Positions 8,693-20,401 of a DNA stretch of 64,000 nucleotides are shown here, one piece after another. Within the stretch, counting starts at the first letter, position 1, and every line of letters begins with the position of its first letter. The position numbers and the translations under genes were made by a program. Location: the NCBI RefSeq assembly GCF_003056055.1, contig NZ_PYFP01000003.1:248001-312000 (forward strand). Reading direction: 5' to 3'. Below the pieces are notes generated by a model. The model saw nothing but the letters and a program-made list of their open reading frames with translations, was not told the DNA's origin and did not search any database. Origin of the DNA: Glaciimonas sp. PCH181. GTDB lineage: Bacteria > Pseudomonadota > Gammaproteobacteria > Burkholderiales > Burkholderiaceae_D.

Positions 8693-9262
8693 ATGGCAAC
8701 TGATAAAGAACTTTCAGATTTTCTCGAGAACGTAGAGCGACGCGCCTTCAAGCAAGCGGTTTACGCCGTCCGTAAAGACGAATCAGCGCTGGATATCGTC
8801 CAGGACGCAATGATTAAGCTTGCGGAAAAATATGGCGATAAGCCGTCGGCCGAATTACCGATGCTGTTTCAGCGAATATTGCAAAACACGATTCTCGACT
8901 ATTTCCGCCGAGAAAAAGTACGCAATACCTGGGTCAGCTTATTTTCCAGCATAGGCCGCGACAAGAGTAACGAAGAAGATTACGACGTCCTGGAAACCTA
9001 CGAATCGGAAGAAGGAACGCAGGCAGCTGAGTCCAGCTCATCCCAGCTCGAACGCGAGCAAATTCTCGATATCATCGATCAAGAGGTACAAAAACTACCT
9101 GGTCGTCAACGAGAAGCCTTCCTGATGCGTTATTGGGAGGACATGGATGTTGCCGAGACTGCCGCCGCAATGGGCTGCTCCGAAGGCAGTGTAAAAACAC
9201 ATTGCTCTCGCGCAACACATACCCTGGCGCAGGCGCTCAGGGCCAAAGGAATTACTTTATGA
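8693..9262 (+). CDS. ECF-type RNA polymerase sigma factor
   Basis: A 189-residue sigma-70-family factor of the extracytoplasmic-function kind. Region 2 covers about residues 15-85 (AVYAVRKDESALDIVQDAMIKLAEKY, then LFQRILQNTILDYFRREKVR). An acidic, Ser-rich linker covers 95-125. Region 4 covers about 128-185, with the helix-turn-helix in LPGRQREAFLMRYWEDMDVAETAAAMGCSEGS. Its stop overlaps the start of the next gene (ATGA), and the two following genes encode DUF3619 and DUF3106 membrane proteins, an arrangement seen in Burkholderiales. A regulon cannot be deduced. The start is the first in-frame ATG, although no good ribosome site precedes it. Confidence 0.9.
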   Translation: MATDKELSDFLENVERRAFKQAVYAVRKDESALDIVQDAMIKLAEKYGDKPSAELPMLFQRILQNTILDYFRREKVRNTWVSLFSSIGRDKSNEEDYDVLETYESEEGTQAAESSSSQLEREQILDIIDQEVQKLPGRQREAFLMRYWEDMDVAETAAAMGCSEGSVKTHCSRATHTLAQALRAKGITL

Positions 9263-9675
9263 GTAACAAAGATATTAATTTTGCGTACAAGGTGCGCCAC
9301 GCGCTAAATGAGCGTATTGATGACATGCCAGTTGCCACGGTTGATCGGCTGGCGGCTGCGCGCCAAATGGCATTATCGCGCAAGAAAAAAGATGCGCCTG
9401 TACGGGTCATCGCCCACCAAAACGTGCTGGCTGGTACTGCCAACCATTTCTTCCCTAAGACATTTTTCTGGCTGAAGCCGCTTGGTGTTGCTGCCCCGAT
9501 TCTGGCTGGCGTGGTGTTATTTTTTGGGCTGTATCAGTACGAGCAACAACATCACATCACCGAAATTGCGGCGATTGACGCCGCCGTATTGGCAGATGAA
9601 GTACCGCCCTCAGCCTATCTTGACCGTGGCTTTGACACCTATCTTGCCAAGCACGACAACCCAGAATGGCGCTAG
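9259..9675 (+). CDS. DUF3619 family membrane protein (candidate anti-sigma factor)
   Basis: A 138-residue protein of the DUF3619 family, function unproven. A soluble N-terminal part of about 70 residues (MSNKDINFAYKVRHALNE onward) is followed by one transmembrane helix (about 72-92, PLGVAAPILAGVVLFFGLY) and a short tail with the conserved LPPSAY-like sequence VPPSAYLDRGFDTYL. The ATG at 9259 overlaps the sigma-factor stop and has AAAGGA upstream; an in-frame extension inside the sigma gene is rejected. Cytoplasmic N-terminus plus one helix, coupled to an ECF sigma factor, is the layout of an anti-sigma factor; this role is my inference. Confidence 0.85.
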   Translation: MSNKDINFAYKVRHALNERIDDMPVATVDRLAAARQMALSRKKKDAPVRVIAHQNVLAGTANHFFPKTFFWLKPLGVAAPILAGVVLFFGLYQYEQQHHITEIAAIDAAVLADEVPPSAYLDRGFDTYLAKHDNPEWR

Positions 9676-10433
9676 TACCGACATTTAAAAAAAATAGCCA
9701 GCCGCGGACAGATAACACATCGTCACGTCGTGCATGGTCTATCCAAGGCAACCGCTTTCGTGCAATTGCGGTGACTTTAGCGGCGCTATTGGGCGTCATT
9801 CTGGTGTCGATCTCAATCATCATGCGCTCTTCGCATGCTGCCGGGGTGTCGATTCCTCCGCCGGCTATGACCGGTGAGCTGGCAGTCAAACCAAAACCCA
9901 TTAATCCTGCTAATCCGAGCAAAGCCAGTAAAGTAATCGACAATAAAAGCGACTGGAGCGATCTTACTGCTGCCCAAAAGCTAACACTTGCGCCGCTCGC
10001 CACAGGCTGGGATAAATTAAAGCTATCTACAAGAAAAAAGTGGATTGAGATCAGCAAACGCTTTAACAGCATGAGCGCGACTGAACAAGCAAGGGTGCAG
10101 GAACGCATGCATGACTGGGGTAATCTGACACCGGAACAGCGCCGTGAGGTACGCGAAAACTATGCTCGCACCAGAAAACTTGATACTGAAGAACGCGCAA
10201 AACGCTGGGCGCAATACCAGCAACTGCCGGAAGAAGAAAAACAAAAACTTGCCGCAGAAGCGGCTACAGCAAATAATCGCAAGCGGGTTACTGCACAAAT
10301 TCTGTCGCCGCCCGCCAAGACCAAACCAGCTAAGCCAATTCAGTTAACACCGCAGCCGCCACGACCATTACCACCACCGGTGGCGGTGCCAGCACCACAA
10401 CCGGTGCTGCCGGGCGAGCCGTCTACCCATTAA
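9666..10433 (+). CDS. DUF3106 family protein, membrane-anchored
   Basis: A 255-residue protein whose start overlaps the end of the DUF3619 gene by 10 bases, so it belongs to the same unit. One hydrophobic segment (about 32-52, RAIAVTLAALLGVILVSISII) anchors it or acts as a long signal. The DUF3106 region (about 95-200) is repetitive and helical, with the hallmark phrases LTAAQKLTLAPLATGWDKL, KWIEISKRFNSM, MHDWGNLTPEQRREVREN and YQQLPEEEKQKLAAEA. The C-terminal 55 residues are a Pro/Lys-rich tail (PPRPLPPPVAVPAPQPVLPG). Function is unknown; the linkage suggests an envelope role controlled by the sigma factor. Confidence 0.85.
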   Translation: MALVPTFKKNSQPRTDNTSSRRAWSIQGNRFRAIAVTLAALLGVILVSISIIMRSSHAAGVSIPPPAMTGELAVKPKPINPANPSKASKVIDNKSDWSDLTAAQKLTLAPLATGWDKLKLSTRKKWIEISKRFNSMSATEQARVQERMHDWGNLTPEQRREVRENYARTRKLDTEERAKRWAQYQQLPEEEKQKLAAEAATANNRKRVTAQILSPPAKTKPAKPIQLTPQPPRPLPPPVAVPAPQPVLPGEPSTH

Positions 10434-10444
10434 ATTGTCATTCG

Positions 10445-10480
10445 CGAGACTGCGAGCTAACGCTTGCAGTCTCGTTTAAT
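10445..10480 (+). terminator. Terminator of the sigma/DUF3619/DUF3106 unit
   Basis: A 13-nt arm (10445-10457) pairs with 10462-10474, with one G-U pair and the loop TAAC, followed by TTTAATTT. It lies 11 bases after the DUF3106 stop and argues that the RDD gene behind it is transcribed separately or by readthrough. Confidence 0.85.
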
Positions 10481-10541
10481 TTGCGCGGTCTATTTACGCC
10501 CTACTTCGCTCATCAAACCTCATCACGAAACAATCGCATCC

Positions 10542-11099
10542 TTGATATCCTCCATCCCCTCCATCGATACGATCGTCTCCCCCAGCTCAGCAACGCCGTC
10601 TTTAAAACGACGCTTTGGCAGCATGATGTATGAGGCAATGCTGCTGTTTGGCATTCTATTCGTATCGGGTCTGATCTTTTCGATGTTGCTGCAGCAACGC
10701 AATGCCTTATATTTGCGCCACGGGCAGCAGGCATGGCTATTTCTTGTTCTGACCGCTTATTTTGTCTGGTGCTGGAGCCACGGCGGCCAAACACTGGCCA
10801 TGAAGACCTGGCGCTTACAGTTAGTCAATAAGGATGACAGCGCGATTACCGTCAAAAATGCATTAATACGCTATTTATTGGCGTGGCTATGGTTTCTTCC
10901 CGGTTTAGTCGTGGCATGGGCTTTGGGCGCGCATACCTGGATGCTGGCGATCATTCCGGTCGTCAATTTTGTTTTGTGGTCAATGACCATCTATCTTGAT
11001 CCGCAACGTCAGTTTTTGCACGACCGCTTAGCCGGCACCAAGCTTATCAATATGGCCGAAATTGCGAAACCCGAAGGAAAAAGGCGTTGGTATCACTAA
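10542..11099 (+). CDS. RDD family membrane protein
   Basis: An integral membrane protein of the RDD family, about 185 residues from the start used here. The RDD domain begins at SLKRRFGSMMYEAMLLFGIL, with the conserved Arg and (in most members) Asp of helix 1; here the Asp position reads Glu (YEA). Three or more hydrophobic segments follow, with the conserved QTLAMKTWRLQLV stretch and the closing FLHDRLAGTKLI. The start is unclear. The open frame extends to a TTG at 10464, but that lies inside the terminator hairpin; TTG at 10542 is the next candidate, and no ATG occurs before the domain itself (10623). Function is unknown; some RDD proteins act in ion antiport. Confidence 0.75.
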   Translation: MISSIPSIDTIVSPSSATPSLKRRFGSMMYEAMLLFGILFVSGLIFSMLLQQRNALYLRHGQQAWLFLVLTAYFVWCWSHGGQTLAMKTWRLQLVNKDDSAITVKNALIRYLLAWLWFLPGLVVAWALGAHTWMLAIIPVVNFVLWSMTIYLDPQRQFLHDRLAGTKLINMAEIAKPEGKRRWYH

Positions 11100-11167
11100 G
11101 GCCTGGTTGCAGCAGACACTTTCAATAAAACGGTCATTTAGCGATCAGCAGGACGCGAACAACGTCC

Positions 11168-12067
11168 TCATTGACCAGCGGTCGGCACATCAGTATCAGC
11201 CGTTGGACGCACAATCCATCCTGATTGCAACACTGTTAGCTCTTCTTCGGTAAATCCGGCTGCCCGGCGAGCCGCGATATTAAACGGACCACGCAATACC
11301 GGTGCCTCATATTCGCGTACCAAGTCTGCAAAGGCGGCAATTGGCTCTAACTCGCGCGCCATGCATAGCCAGTTATACCAATGATTCCCTATCGCAACAT
11401 GGCCCACCTCCTCCCGCAAAATAATGTCGAGAATGTGCGCTGCGGCCATGTCACCTGCTTGCGCAATTTTGGCCCTCACTGCCGGAGTAGCATCCAGTCC
11501 CCGCGCTTCCAATGTGCGCGGTACGAGCGCCATCCGCGCCAAAACATCATGCTGCGTTTTTTCAGCCATTTCCCACATGCTGCCGTGCGCCGGGAATGCG
11601 CCATACGCAAAACCTAAAGTCTGCAAATGCCGCGACAGCATGTCAAAATGCTGCGCCTCTTCGCCTGCCACACTCAGCCAGTCGGTGTAATACTCATCAG
11701 GCATGTCCACAAAACGGCAAACTGCATCCAATGCCAGATTCATAGCGTTGAATTCGATATGTGCAAGCGCGTGAATTAACGCAGCCCGCCCCTCCTCTGT
11801 ACGCATCGAGCGATGTTTCAGCGTCTTAGGTAAAACCAGTTCTGGCTGCAATGGCCGCCCTGGAATAGCCCTGGCTTCTGCAGCGTTAATCAAAATAGCG
11901 GAGGTATCTAGCGTGAATGCGCCACGCTTAACATCGGCAACTAAATGGGCGATGCCTGCTACTTTACCGATTGGATCGCACGTCAGTAGCTGGCGTAAGG
12001 CGGCGCTGCGCAACTCAGGCAGCGCGGTCGTAGAAACAACAAAAATAGGATCAGATAAACTCTTCAT
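11168..12067 (-). CDS. DUF455 ferritin-like protein
   Basis: A 299-residue soluble protein of the DUF455 family with a ferritin-like four-helix fold. Candidate metal ligands are visible: HIEFNAMNLALDAV, then GEEAQHFDMLSRHL (E-x2-H), and later REEVGHVAIGNHWYNWL (a second E-x2-H). These match a di-iron site, but no reaction is established for the family. I used the ATG at 12067; an in-frame TTG at 12112 adds 15 residues without better support, and neither has a strong ribosome site. It converges with the RDD gene; a short hairpin (GGACG 11151-11155, CGTCC 11163-11167) lies between them. Confidence 0.82.
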   Translation of the reverse strand: MKSLSDPIFVVSTTALPELRSAALRQLLTCDPIGKVAGIAHLVADVKRGAFTLDTSAILINAAEARAIPGRPLQPELVLPKTLKHRSMRTEEGRAALIHALAHIEFNAMNLALDAVCRFVDMPDEYYTDWLSVAGEEAQHFDMLSRHLQTLGFAYGAFPAHGSMWEMAEKTQHDVLARMALVPRTLEARGLDATPAVRAKIAQAGDMAAAHILDIILREEVGHVAIGNHWYNWLCMARELEPIAAFADLVREYEAPVLRGPFNIAARRAAGFTEEELTVLQSGWIVRPTADTDVPTAGQ

Positions 12068-12226
12068 GCTAGCAGCGGTAAAATAGCGACCTAAAAGGGT
12101 ATTCGTGCGCAATTGCGCATAAGTTGGAAAACAATTTCATTAACACCCGTATTTGCCTCAAATAGATAATCTCTTACCCATCCTGCTGCTGGATGTAACA
12201 AACAAGCGCACATTCTACGGAGAATT

Positions 12227-12751
12227 ATGAGTATCTACCAACTGGGTGAACATATCCCCGAAATTGATCCATCCGCTTACGTCGCCGAAAATGCAACGCT
12301 CATCGGTAAAGTTAAAGTTGAAGCCAACGCCAGTATCTGGTTTGGCGTCACCATTCGTGGCGATAACGAACTCATTACCATCGGCCGTGGCAGCAATGTT
12401 CAGGAAAATTCGGTTTTACATACCGATATGGGCTTTCCGCTGACGATCGGTGAGAACGTCACAATCGGTCATCAGGTCATGTTGCATGGTTGCACGATAG
12501 GCGATGGCGCACTGATCGGCATCCAGGCCGTCGTGCTAAACGGTGCCAAAATCGGCAAAAATAGCCTAGTGGGTGCAGGCGCATTGGTCACCGAAGGCAA
12601 AGAATTTCCTGATAATGCGTTGATCATTGGCTCTCCCGCCAAAGTGGCGCGTATCTTATCCGCAGAAGATCTCGTGAAGCTGGCTGGCGGTGCGCAGCAC
12701 TATATAGAGCGCGGTCAGGAATATAAAACGCAGCTAAAGAAAATCGACTGA
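12227..12751 (+). CDS. Gamma-carbonic anhydrase family protein (left-handed beta-helix)
   Basis: A 174-residue hexapeptide-repeat protein of the YrdA/PaaY/CaiE type, related to gamma-class carbonic anhydrase. Isoleucine-rich hexapeptide turns run from about residue 15 to 140 (ENATLIGKVKVEANASIWFG, IGDGALIGIQAVVL, IGKNSLVGAGALV). The three histidines that would bind zinc are present in SVLHTD, TIGHQVMLHGC (about residues 65, 81 and 86), and the conserved RGDN near residue 44 is kept. GGAG stands 5 bases before the ATG. Real carbonic anhydrase activity is unproven for this subgroup. Next downstream is hslO. Confidence 0.9.
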   Translation: MSIYQLGEHIPEIDPSAYVAENATLIGKVKVEANASIWFGVTIRGDNELITIGRGSNVQENSVLHTDMGFPLTIGENVTIGHQVMLHGCTIGDGALIGIQAVVLNGAKIGKNSLVGAGALVTEGKEFPDNALIIGSPAKVARILSAEDLVKLAGGAQHYIERGQEYKTQLKKID

Positions 12752-12794
12752 ATAAACAATAATTGACATGATCGGCGAAGGTAGAAATAACGCG

Positions 12795-13730
12795 ATGAAT
12801 ATAAGTAACGACAATCTGCAAAAATTTATGCTCGAAGATGCCGCAGTTCGGGGCGAATTGGTTGAGCTTTCCCATACCTGGCAACAAGTATTGGCACGCC
12901 GCAACTATCCGACTGCGGTGACGACGCTGCTAGGCGAAATGCTAGCCGCAGCCGCACTACTCACGGCAAATTTAAAATTTAATGGCGTGATTGTGATGCA
13001 AATACATGGCGACGGCCCGGTGCGCCTATTAGTAGTGGAATGCGATGCTAAATTGCAGATGCGCGCTACGGCAAAGCTGGTACCAGATGCAGTAGTGGAA
13101 GATGGCGCTACCCTGACCGAATTAGTCAACGTTAATGGCCATGGTCGATTTGCCATCACTTTGGACCCGCAAGACAAAATGCCGGGGCAGCAACCCTATC
13201 AAGGAATCGTGCCGCTAGATGGTAACAATGTCGCCGAAGTTATCGAAAACTATATGTTGCGCTCGGAACAGCTAGATACCAAGCTATGGTTAGCCGCTGA
13301 TGCTAATGTCTCCCGAGGCTTATTACTGCAAAAATTGCCGAATCATGGCGGCACTGGAATTAGCATAGAAGACCCGCTTGAAAACTGGAATCGTATTTCT
13401 ATGTTGGGCGCAACCTTGCGTCCGGCAGAAATGCTGTCGACCGATATTCAAACACTATTGCGACGCCTGTTTTGGGAAGAAACTGTACGGGTTTTCGAAC
13501 CGCAGCATCCCAGCTTTGTCTGCAACTGCTCACGCGAAAAAGTGGGCAATATGCTGCAAATGTTAGGACAAAAAGAAGTCGATGAAGCCATCGCGGAAAT
13601 GGGAAAACTGTCGGTTGACTGTGATTTTTGCGGCCAGCATTATGCTTTTGATAAAGTCGATTGCGCCCATCTGTTTGCAACCAGCGCCCCTGTCGAGACT
13701 TTACTGACAACGGGTAACATCAAGCATTAA
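12795..13730 (+). CDS. hslO: Redox-regulated chaperone Hsp33
   Basis: Hsp33 holdase chaperone of 311 residues, activated when oxidation releases zinc from its C-terminal cysteines. The N-terminal substrate-binding domain includes TTLLGEMLAAAALLTANLKF and IHGDGPVRLLVVECD. The zinc site is C-x-C (FVCNCSREKV) followed by C-x2-C (VDCDFCGQHYAF), as in the family. Two ATGs are possible, 12768 and 12795; I prefer the second because GAAGG lies before it and the protein then starts close to the conserved LQKFMLEDAAVRGELV. Cytoplasmic. Confidence 0.94.
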   Translation: MNISNDNLQKFMLEDAAVRGELVELSHTWQQVLARRNYPTAVTTLLGEMLAAAALLTANLKFNGVIVMQIHGDGPVRLLVVECDAKLQMRATAKLVPDAVVEDGATLTELVNVNGHGRFAITLDPQDKMPGQQPYQGIVPLDGNNVAEVIENYMLRSEQLDTKLWLAADANVSRGLLLQKLPNHGGTGISIEDPLENWNRISMLGATLRPAEMLSTDIQTLLRRLFWEETVRVFEPQHPSFVCNCSREKVGNMLQMLGQKEVDEAIAEMGKLSVDCDFCGQHYAFDKVDCAHLFATSAPVETLLTTGNIKH

Positions 13731-13834
13731 TTTTTGCCCTAGGCAAAACTGGTGCGGCTAGATAGCAGGCATCAAGGATATCAACTATTGGTGAAGGCTA
13801 ATAGTTGCTTCTCGCACCAAAGTACCGTGCTCTA

Positions 13835-14323
13835 TCAATCTTTGATGAGCGCGGTCGCTGCTTCAAACGATTGTGCCCGTGTTGGCTTAGCCGCCGTTTT
13901 TGATCCTAATTTAGTCGACTTAGCGGCGGTCGTTGCCGGTGTTTTTTCGCCGGGCTTAGCCGCAGGCGGTTTGGAAGGAATCGCAGCGCCAACGCTATCG
14001 GATAATTGTTGTGCCTCCTTCAGGGTCGAGACCACTTCAGTATTGCTCGGGTCCAATATCTGCACAAAAATCTCGTCTTGCTTGATCATTCCCAGCTCAG
14101 TACGTGCGCGCTCTTCAACTGCGCCTGTACCTTCTTTCAAATCATGTACTTCTGAATCTAGTTTGGCATTGCGCGCCTTCAGATAATCGACTTTGTCATG
14201 CGCAGCCACAACTTGTTGCCCCATATCCCAGACGCGTAGCCAGCCACCTTTGCCCAGCCACAGGGGATACTGGATTAATAGCAACAACACGGTCAGACAA
14301 ATGGCGATTAAACGCATTAACAA
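13835..14323 (-). CDS. ftsB: Cell division protein FtsB, with long Ala/Lys/Pro tail
   Basis: A bitopic divisome protein that forms the FtsQ-FtsB-FtsL subcomplex. It has a hydrophobic helix at about residues 4-21 ([19 protein letters not shown]), then a periplasmic coiled coil (about 35-75, [28 protein letters not shown]) and the conserved [17 protein letters not shown]. At 162 residues it is longer than usual: about 60 extra residues form a low-complexity Pro/Ala/Lys/Thr tail. It is directly downstream of eno, the classical eno-ftsB order, with a strong hairpin in the gap. Confidence 0.9.
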   Translation of the reverse strand: MLMRLIAICLTVLLLLIQYPLWLGKGGWLRVWDMGQQVVAAHDKVDYLKARNAKLDSEVHDLKEGTGAVEERARTELGMIKQDEIFVQILDPSNTEVVSTLKEAQQLSDSVGAAIPSKPPAAKPGEKTPATTAAKSTKLGSKTAAKPTRAQSFEAATALIKD

Positions 14324-14344
14324 TCCAATTAAATATATGCAAAT

Positions 14345-14376
14345 CCGGCCAGCGATTAAATTAACTCGCTGGCCGG
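14345..14376. repeat. Inverted repeat between eno and ftsB
   Basis: CCGGCCAGCGA (14345-14355) pairs perfectly with TCGCTGGCCGG (14366-14376) over a 10-nt AT-rich loop. No T-run follows on the minus strand, so it may reduce readthrough or stabilise the eno messenger rather than end it completely. Confidence 0.7.
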
Positions 14377-14407
14377 GATCATTGCATTACATGCTATTTA
14401 TAACAAA

Positions 14408-15691
<1,284 letters not shown>

Positions 15692-15802
15692 TTATTTCCT
15701 CTATCCATAATGATTACTTCTTATTAATACCTGAATTAACCGTAAATAACGTTAATTAATACGCGATACTGCTTAGAAGCCAATAATGTAGGCCAACAAA
15801 AG

Positions 15803-15836
15803 ATACGCGCCATCATTTATCAATGATGGCGCGTAT
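15803..15836 (-). terminator. 15-bp hairpin terminator of pyrG-kdsA
   Basis: ATACGCGCCATCATT (15803-15817) and AATGATGGCGCGTAT (15822-15836) form a perfect stem with loop TATC; on the minus strand CTTTTGTT follows. It starts 7 bases after the kdsA stop. Confidence 0.85.
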
Positions 15837-15843
15837 TGTAATC

Positions 15844-16698
15844 TCAAGCGAAATGGGTTTCCAGAAAACCATTCTTTTTAACGACACGATCCAACTCGAT
15901 CAAAGTCGCCAGCAATTCTTTCATCCGGCCCAATGGCACCGCGTTTGGACCGTCCGACATCGCTTTAGACGGATCAGGATGGGTTTCCATAAAAATGCCA
16001 GAAATCCCAACGGCAATCGCCGCCCGCGCCAGCACTGGCACAAACTCGCGCTGACCACCGGAAGTACTGCCCTGTCCACCCGGCAATTGCACAGAATGCG
16101 TCGCATCGAACACAACCGGACAACCGGTTTCGCGCATGATCGCCAGCGAGCGCATATCGGATACCAGATTGTTATATCCAAACGACGCGCCGCGTTCGCA
16201 TGCCATAAAGTTATCTTCTGGCAAACCGGCTTCACGGGCAGCTGCACGCGCTTTGTCGATCACATTGGTCATATCATGCGGCCCCAGAAATTGGCCTTTT
16301 TTAATATTTACCGGTCTTCCCGACTGTGCGCACGCATTGATGAAGTCGGTTTGACGACATAAAAACGCCGGTGTTTGCAATACGTCTACCACGGCAGAAA
16401 CTGGCTTGATCTCGTCAATTTCATGTATATCAGTCAATACCGGCACACCAATTTGTTTCTTTACATCAGCCAAAATCTCAAGACCTTTTTCCATTCCCAG
16501 ACCACGAAATGACGTGCCTGAAGAACGGTTAGCCTTGTCAAACGACGACTTGTAAATGAAGTTGATACCCAGCGCGCTGGTGATCTCTTTCAATTGACCG
16601 GCGGTATCGAGTGCCATTTGACGTGATTCAATCACGCAAGGACCTGCAATCAGAAAAAATGGCTGATCCAAGCCAATATCAAAGCCGCACAGTTTCAT
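15844..16698 (-). CDS. kdsA: 3-deoxy-8-phosphooctulonate synthase
   Basis: KDO-8-phosphate synthase, 284 residues. It condenses phosphoenolpyruvate with arabinose-5-phosphate for the lipopolysaccharide core sugar KDO. Conserved segments are [61 protein letters not shown] and the C-terminal [18 protein letters not shown]. The pattern NKGQ-type with Asn absent from the first metal position cannot be judged here, so metal dependence is left open. It follows pyrG by 9 bases and probably shares its transcript. Another LPS gene, kdsB, lies far away at 56-57 kb. Confidence 0.97.
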   Translation of the reverse strand: MKLCGFDIGLDQPFFLIAGPCVIESRQMALDTAGQLKEITSALGINFIYKSSFDKANRSSGTSFRGLGMEKGLEILADVKKQIGVPVLTDIHEIDEIKPVSAVVDVLQTPAFLCRQTDFINACAQSGRPVNIKKGQFLGPHDMTNVIDKARAAAREAGLPEDNFMACERGASFGYNNLVSDMRSLAIMRETGCPVVFDATHSVQLPGGQGSTSGGQREFVPVLARAAIAVGISGIFMETHPDPSKAMSDGPNAVPLGRMKELLATLIELDRVVKKNGFLETHFA

Positions 16699-16707
16699 GT
16701 TCTTTCC

Positions 16708-18697
<1,990 letters not shown>

Positions 18698-20122
18698 ATG
18701 AGCAGACTTTTTACCGATCTCGCAGGAGATGATGGCATCCCCGCCGCCCAACGACGCGTCGCCATTATTGTGATGATATTAGTTACCGGCATGACGGTAC
18801 TGGATGGCTCCATCGTCAACGTGGCACTACCGATCATTGCCCGCGATTTGAATGTCCTTCCCGCGGCGGCGGTCTGGATCGCCAACGCCTATATTCTGGC
18901 CGGGGCCATGACAATGGTGGCGTTTGCCTCGCTTGGCGATGTGATTGGTTTTCGACGCCTGTATATGGGCGGCATTCTGTTATTTACGATTAGTTCGCTT
19001 GGCTGCGCTTTGTCGCACTCGCTAATGTCGCTGAATATATTGCGTTTTATACAGGGCATCGGTGCGGCTGCGGCCATGAGCATCGGCCCCGCGCTCTATC
19101 GAAATATTTTCCCCACACGTTTACTCGGAACCGCCCTCGGCATTAACGCAATGGTGGTTGCCTCTTCGCTGGCAGCGGGCCCGGCTATCGGCGGCGCAAT
19201 GCTATCGGTACTGAGCTGGCCCTGGTTATTTGCCGTCAACGTGCCCATCGGTATCGTCACATTGATATTGGCGCGACGTGTATTGCCGACCGATCATGGC
19301 CGCGGCGGAAAATTTGATGTCGCCGGTGCACTTTTATCGGGGCTGGCTTTGGCGGCGATTGTTCTTGGGGTCGATGGTTTATCCCGCCATGACAGCATCG
19401 GCAATGAATTGATTTTCGCCGCGGTGGCAATCCTGTCGATAGTGTTGTTTATTATTCGCCAAAAACGTGCAGCCGCACCTTTATTACCATTGGATATCTT
19501 TTCATCGATCCGTTTTTCGATGGCGGTCGCCACTTCGGTTTGCTCATTTATCGGACAAGGGATTGCATTTATCGCCCTCCCCTTTCTATTTCAAGGTGCT
19601 TACGGTTTCAGCCCTCTGATGTCAGCCGCATTATTTACGCCGTGGCCGGTGGCGATCATGATTACCGCCCCCATCGCCGGGCGACTAGCCGATCGTTATT
19701 CGGCAGCGTTGCTATCGACGTGCGGGCTGGCCGTGTACACGCTCGGCCTGGTCTTACTGACCTTGCTGGGGAAACATCCTTCAGTGCTAGATATTCTATG
19801 GCGTGCATTTATTTGCGGATTAGGTTTTGGATTTTTCCAAAGTCCAAATAATCGAGAACTGATGACGAATGCCCCACGCTCGCGCAGTGGCGCGGCTTCT
19901 GGCGTACTGGCAATCGCCCGCACGTTCGGGCAGTCATTAGGCGCAGCGCTGGTGGCTTTTGCGCTGGCGGCAACCGGCACGCATCTCGCTTCAACCGCAG
20001 ATACCGCATCAATCGATGCCAGCGCCGTGCACTTATCGCTATGGATTGCTGCCGCGTCAACGTTGCTGGCGACAACGATTAGTGCGTTGCGGATTCGTCA
20101 TGGGCGACAAACAGCAAGCTGA
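18698..20122 (+). CDS. MFS drug/solute exporter, DHA2 (EmrB/QacA-like) type
   Basis: A 474-residue proton-coupled transporter with about 14 hydrophobic segments. The segment GMTVLDGSIVNVALPIIARDL in helix 1 is the motif D1 of the 14-helix drug:H+ antiporters. Motif A is recognisable as FASLGDVIGFRRLYMGG, and motif C as the Gly-rich SLAAGPAIGGAML. The substrate is unknown. No regulator or membrane fusion partner is adjacent; the tripartite pump operon behind it starts about 280 bases downstream and has its own operator-like site, so the two are probably independent. Confidence 0.88.
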   Translation: MSRLFTDLAGDDGIPAAQRRVAIIVMILVTGMTVLDGSIVNVALPIIARDLNVLPAAAVWIANAYILAGAMTMVAFASLGDVIGFRRLYMGGILLFTISSLGCALSHSLMSLNILRFIQGIGAAAAMSIGPALYRNIFPTRLLGTALGINAMVVASSLAAGPAIGGAMLSVLSWPWLFAVNVPIGIVTLILARRVLPTDHGRGGKFDVAGALLSGLALAAIVLGVDGLSRHDSIGNELIFAAVAILSIVLFIIRQKRAAAPLLPLDIFSSIRFSMAVATSVCSFIGQGIAFIALPFLFQGAYGFSPLMSAALFTPWPVAIMITAPIAGRLADRYSAALLSTCGLAVYTLGLVLLTLLGKHPSVLDILWRAFICGLGFGFFQSPNNRELMTNAPRSRSGAASGVLAIARTFGQSLGAALVAFALAATGTHLASTADTASIDASAVHLSLWIAAASTLLATTISALRIRHGRQTAS

Positions 20123-20169
20123 GTCGGCATGGAAACGGCATAAGTCGGTATGACCGACACTTTGTCCGC

Positions 20170-20185
20170 CAGCTTATATAAGCTG
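20170..20185. promoter_or_regulatory. Perfect 16-bp palindrome upstream of pump operon
   Basis: CAGCTTATATAAGCTG is fully self-complementary and lies in the 280-base gap before the RND operon. It follows a small hairpin, GTCGGT (20144-20149) with ACCGAC (20153-20158). It could be a regulator site or part of a weak terminator of the MFS gene. Confidence 0.4.
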
Positions 20186-20263
20186 CAGTTGGAGGAGCAT
20201 ACTGCACCGCCGAGTAATTGCCCGCTCGCCGTAGTTGCCATAGGAAAATACTCGCCGCCAAAC

Positions 20264-20277
20264 TGACAAATTTGTCA
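20264..20277. promoter_or_regulatory. CusR/CopR-like operator before the RND pump operon
   Basis: TGACAAATTTGTCA is a perfect palindrome whose half-sites TGACAA-N2-TTGTCA equal the core of the CusR box known from enterobacterial copper regulons. It lies 138 bases before the outer-membrane-factor start, with CATATT immediately downstream as a possible -10. The same operon ends in a CusRS-like pair (26369-28446), so autoregulated control by that response regulator is a reasonable inference. Confidence 0.6.
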
Positions 20278-20401
20278 TATTCACGACAGCCTGCGGTCCC
20301 TTAGTAGCGCTTAAAGTACAACGGTAAGCATGCCAGTCCGGCAGCTACTTGCATTGTCGGACCGGCATATCATCCGATTGCCCTACCGCTCACTGCAGGC
20401 C

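Noticed and set aside
9133..9258. 42-codon extension of the DUF3619 protein into the sigma gene
   Set aside because: It overlaps the sigma region-4 coding sequence in another frame; the ATGA overlap at 9259 with AAAGGA is the natural start.
10464..10541. Extension of the RDD protein to TTG at 10464
   Set aside because: That start lies inside the terminator hairpin of the preceding unit.
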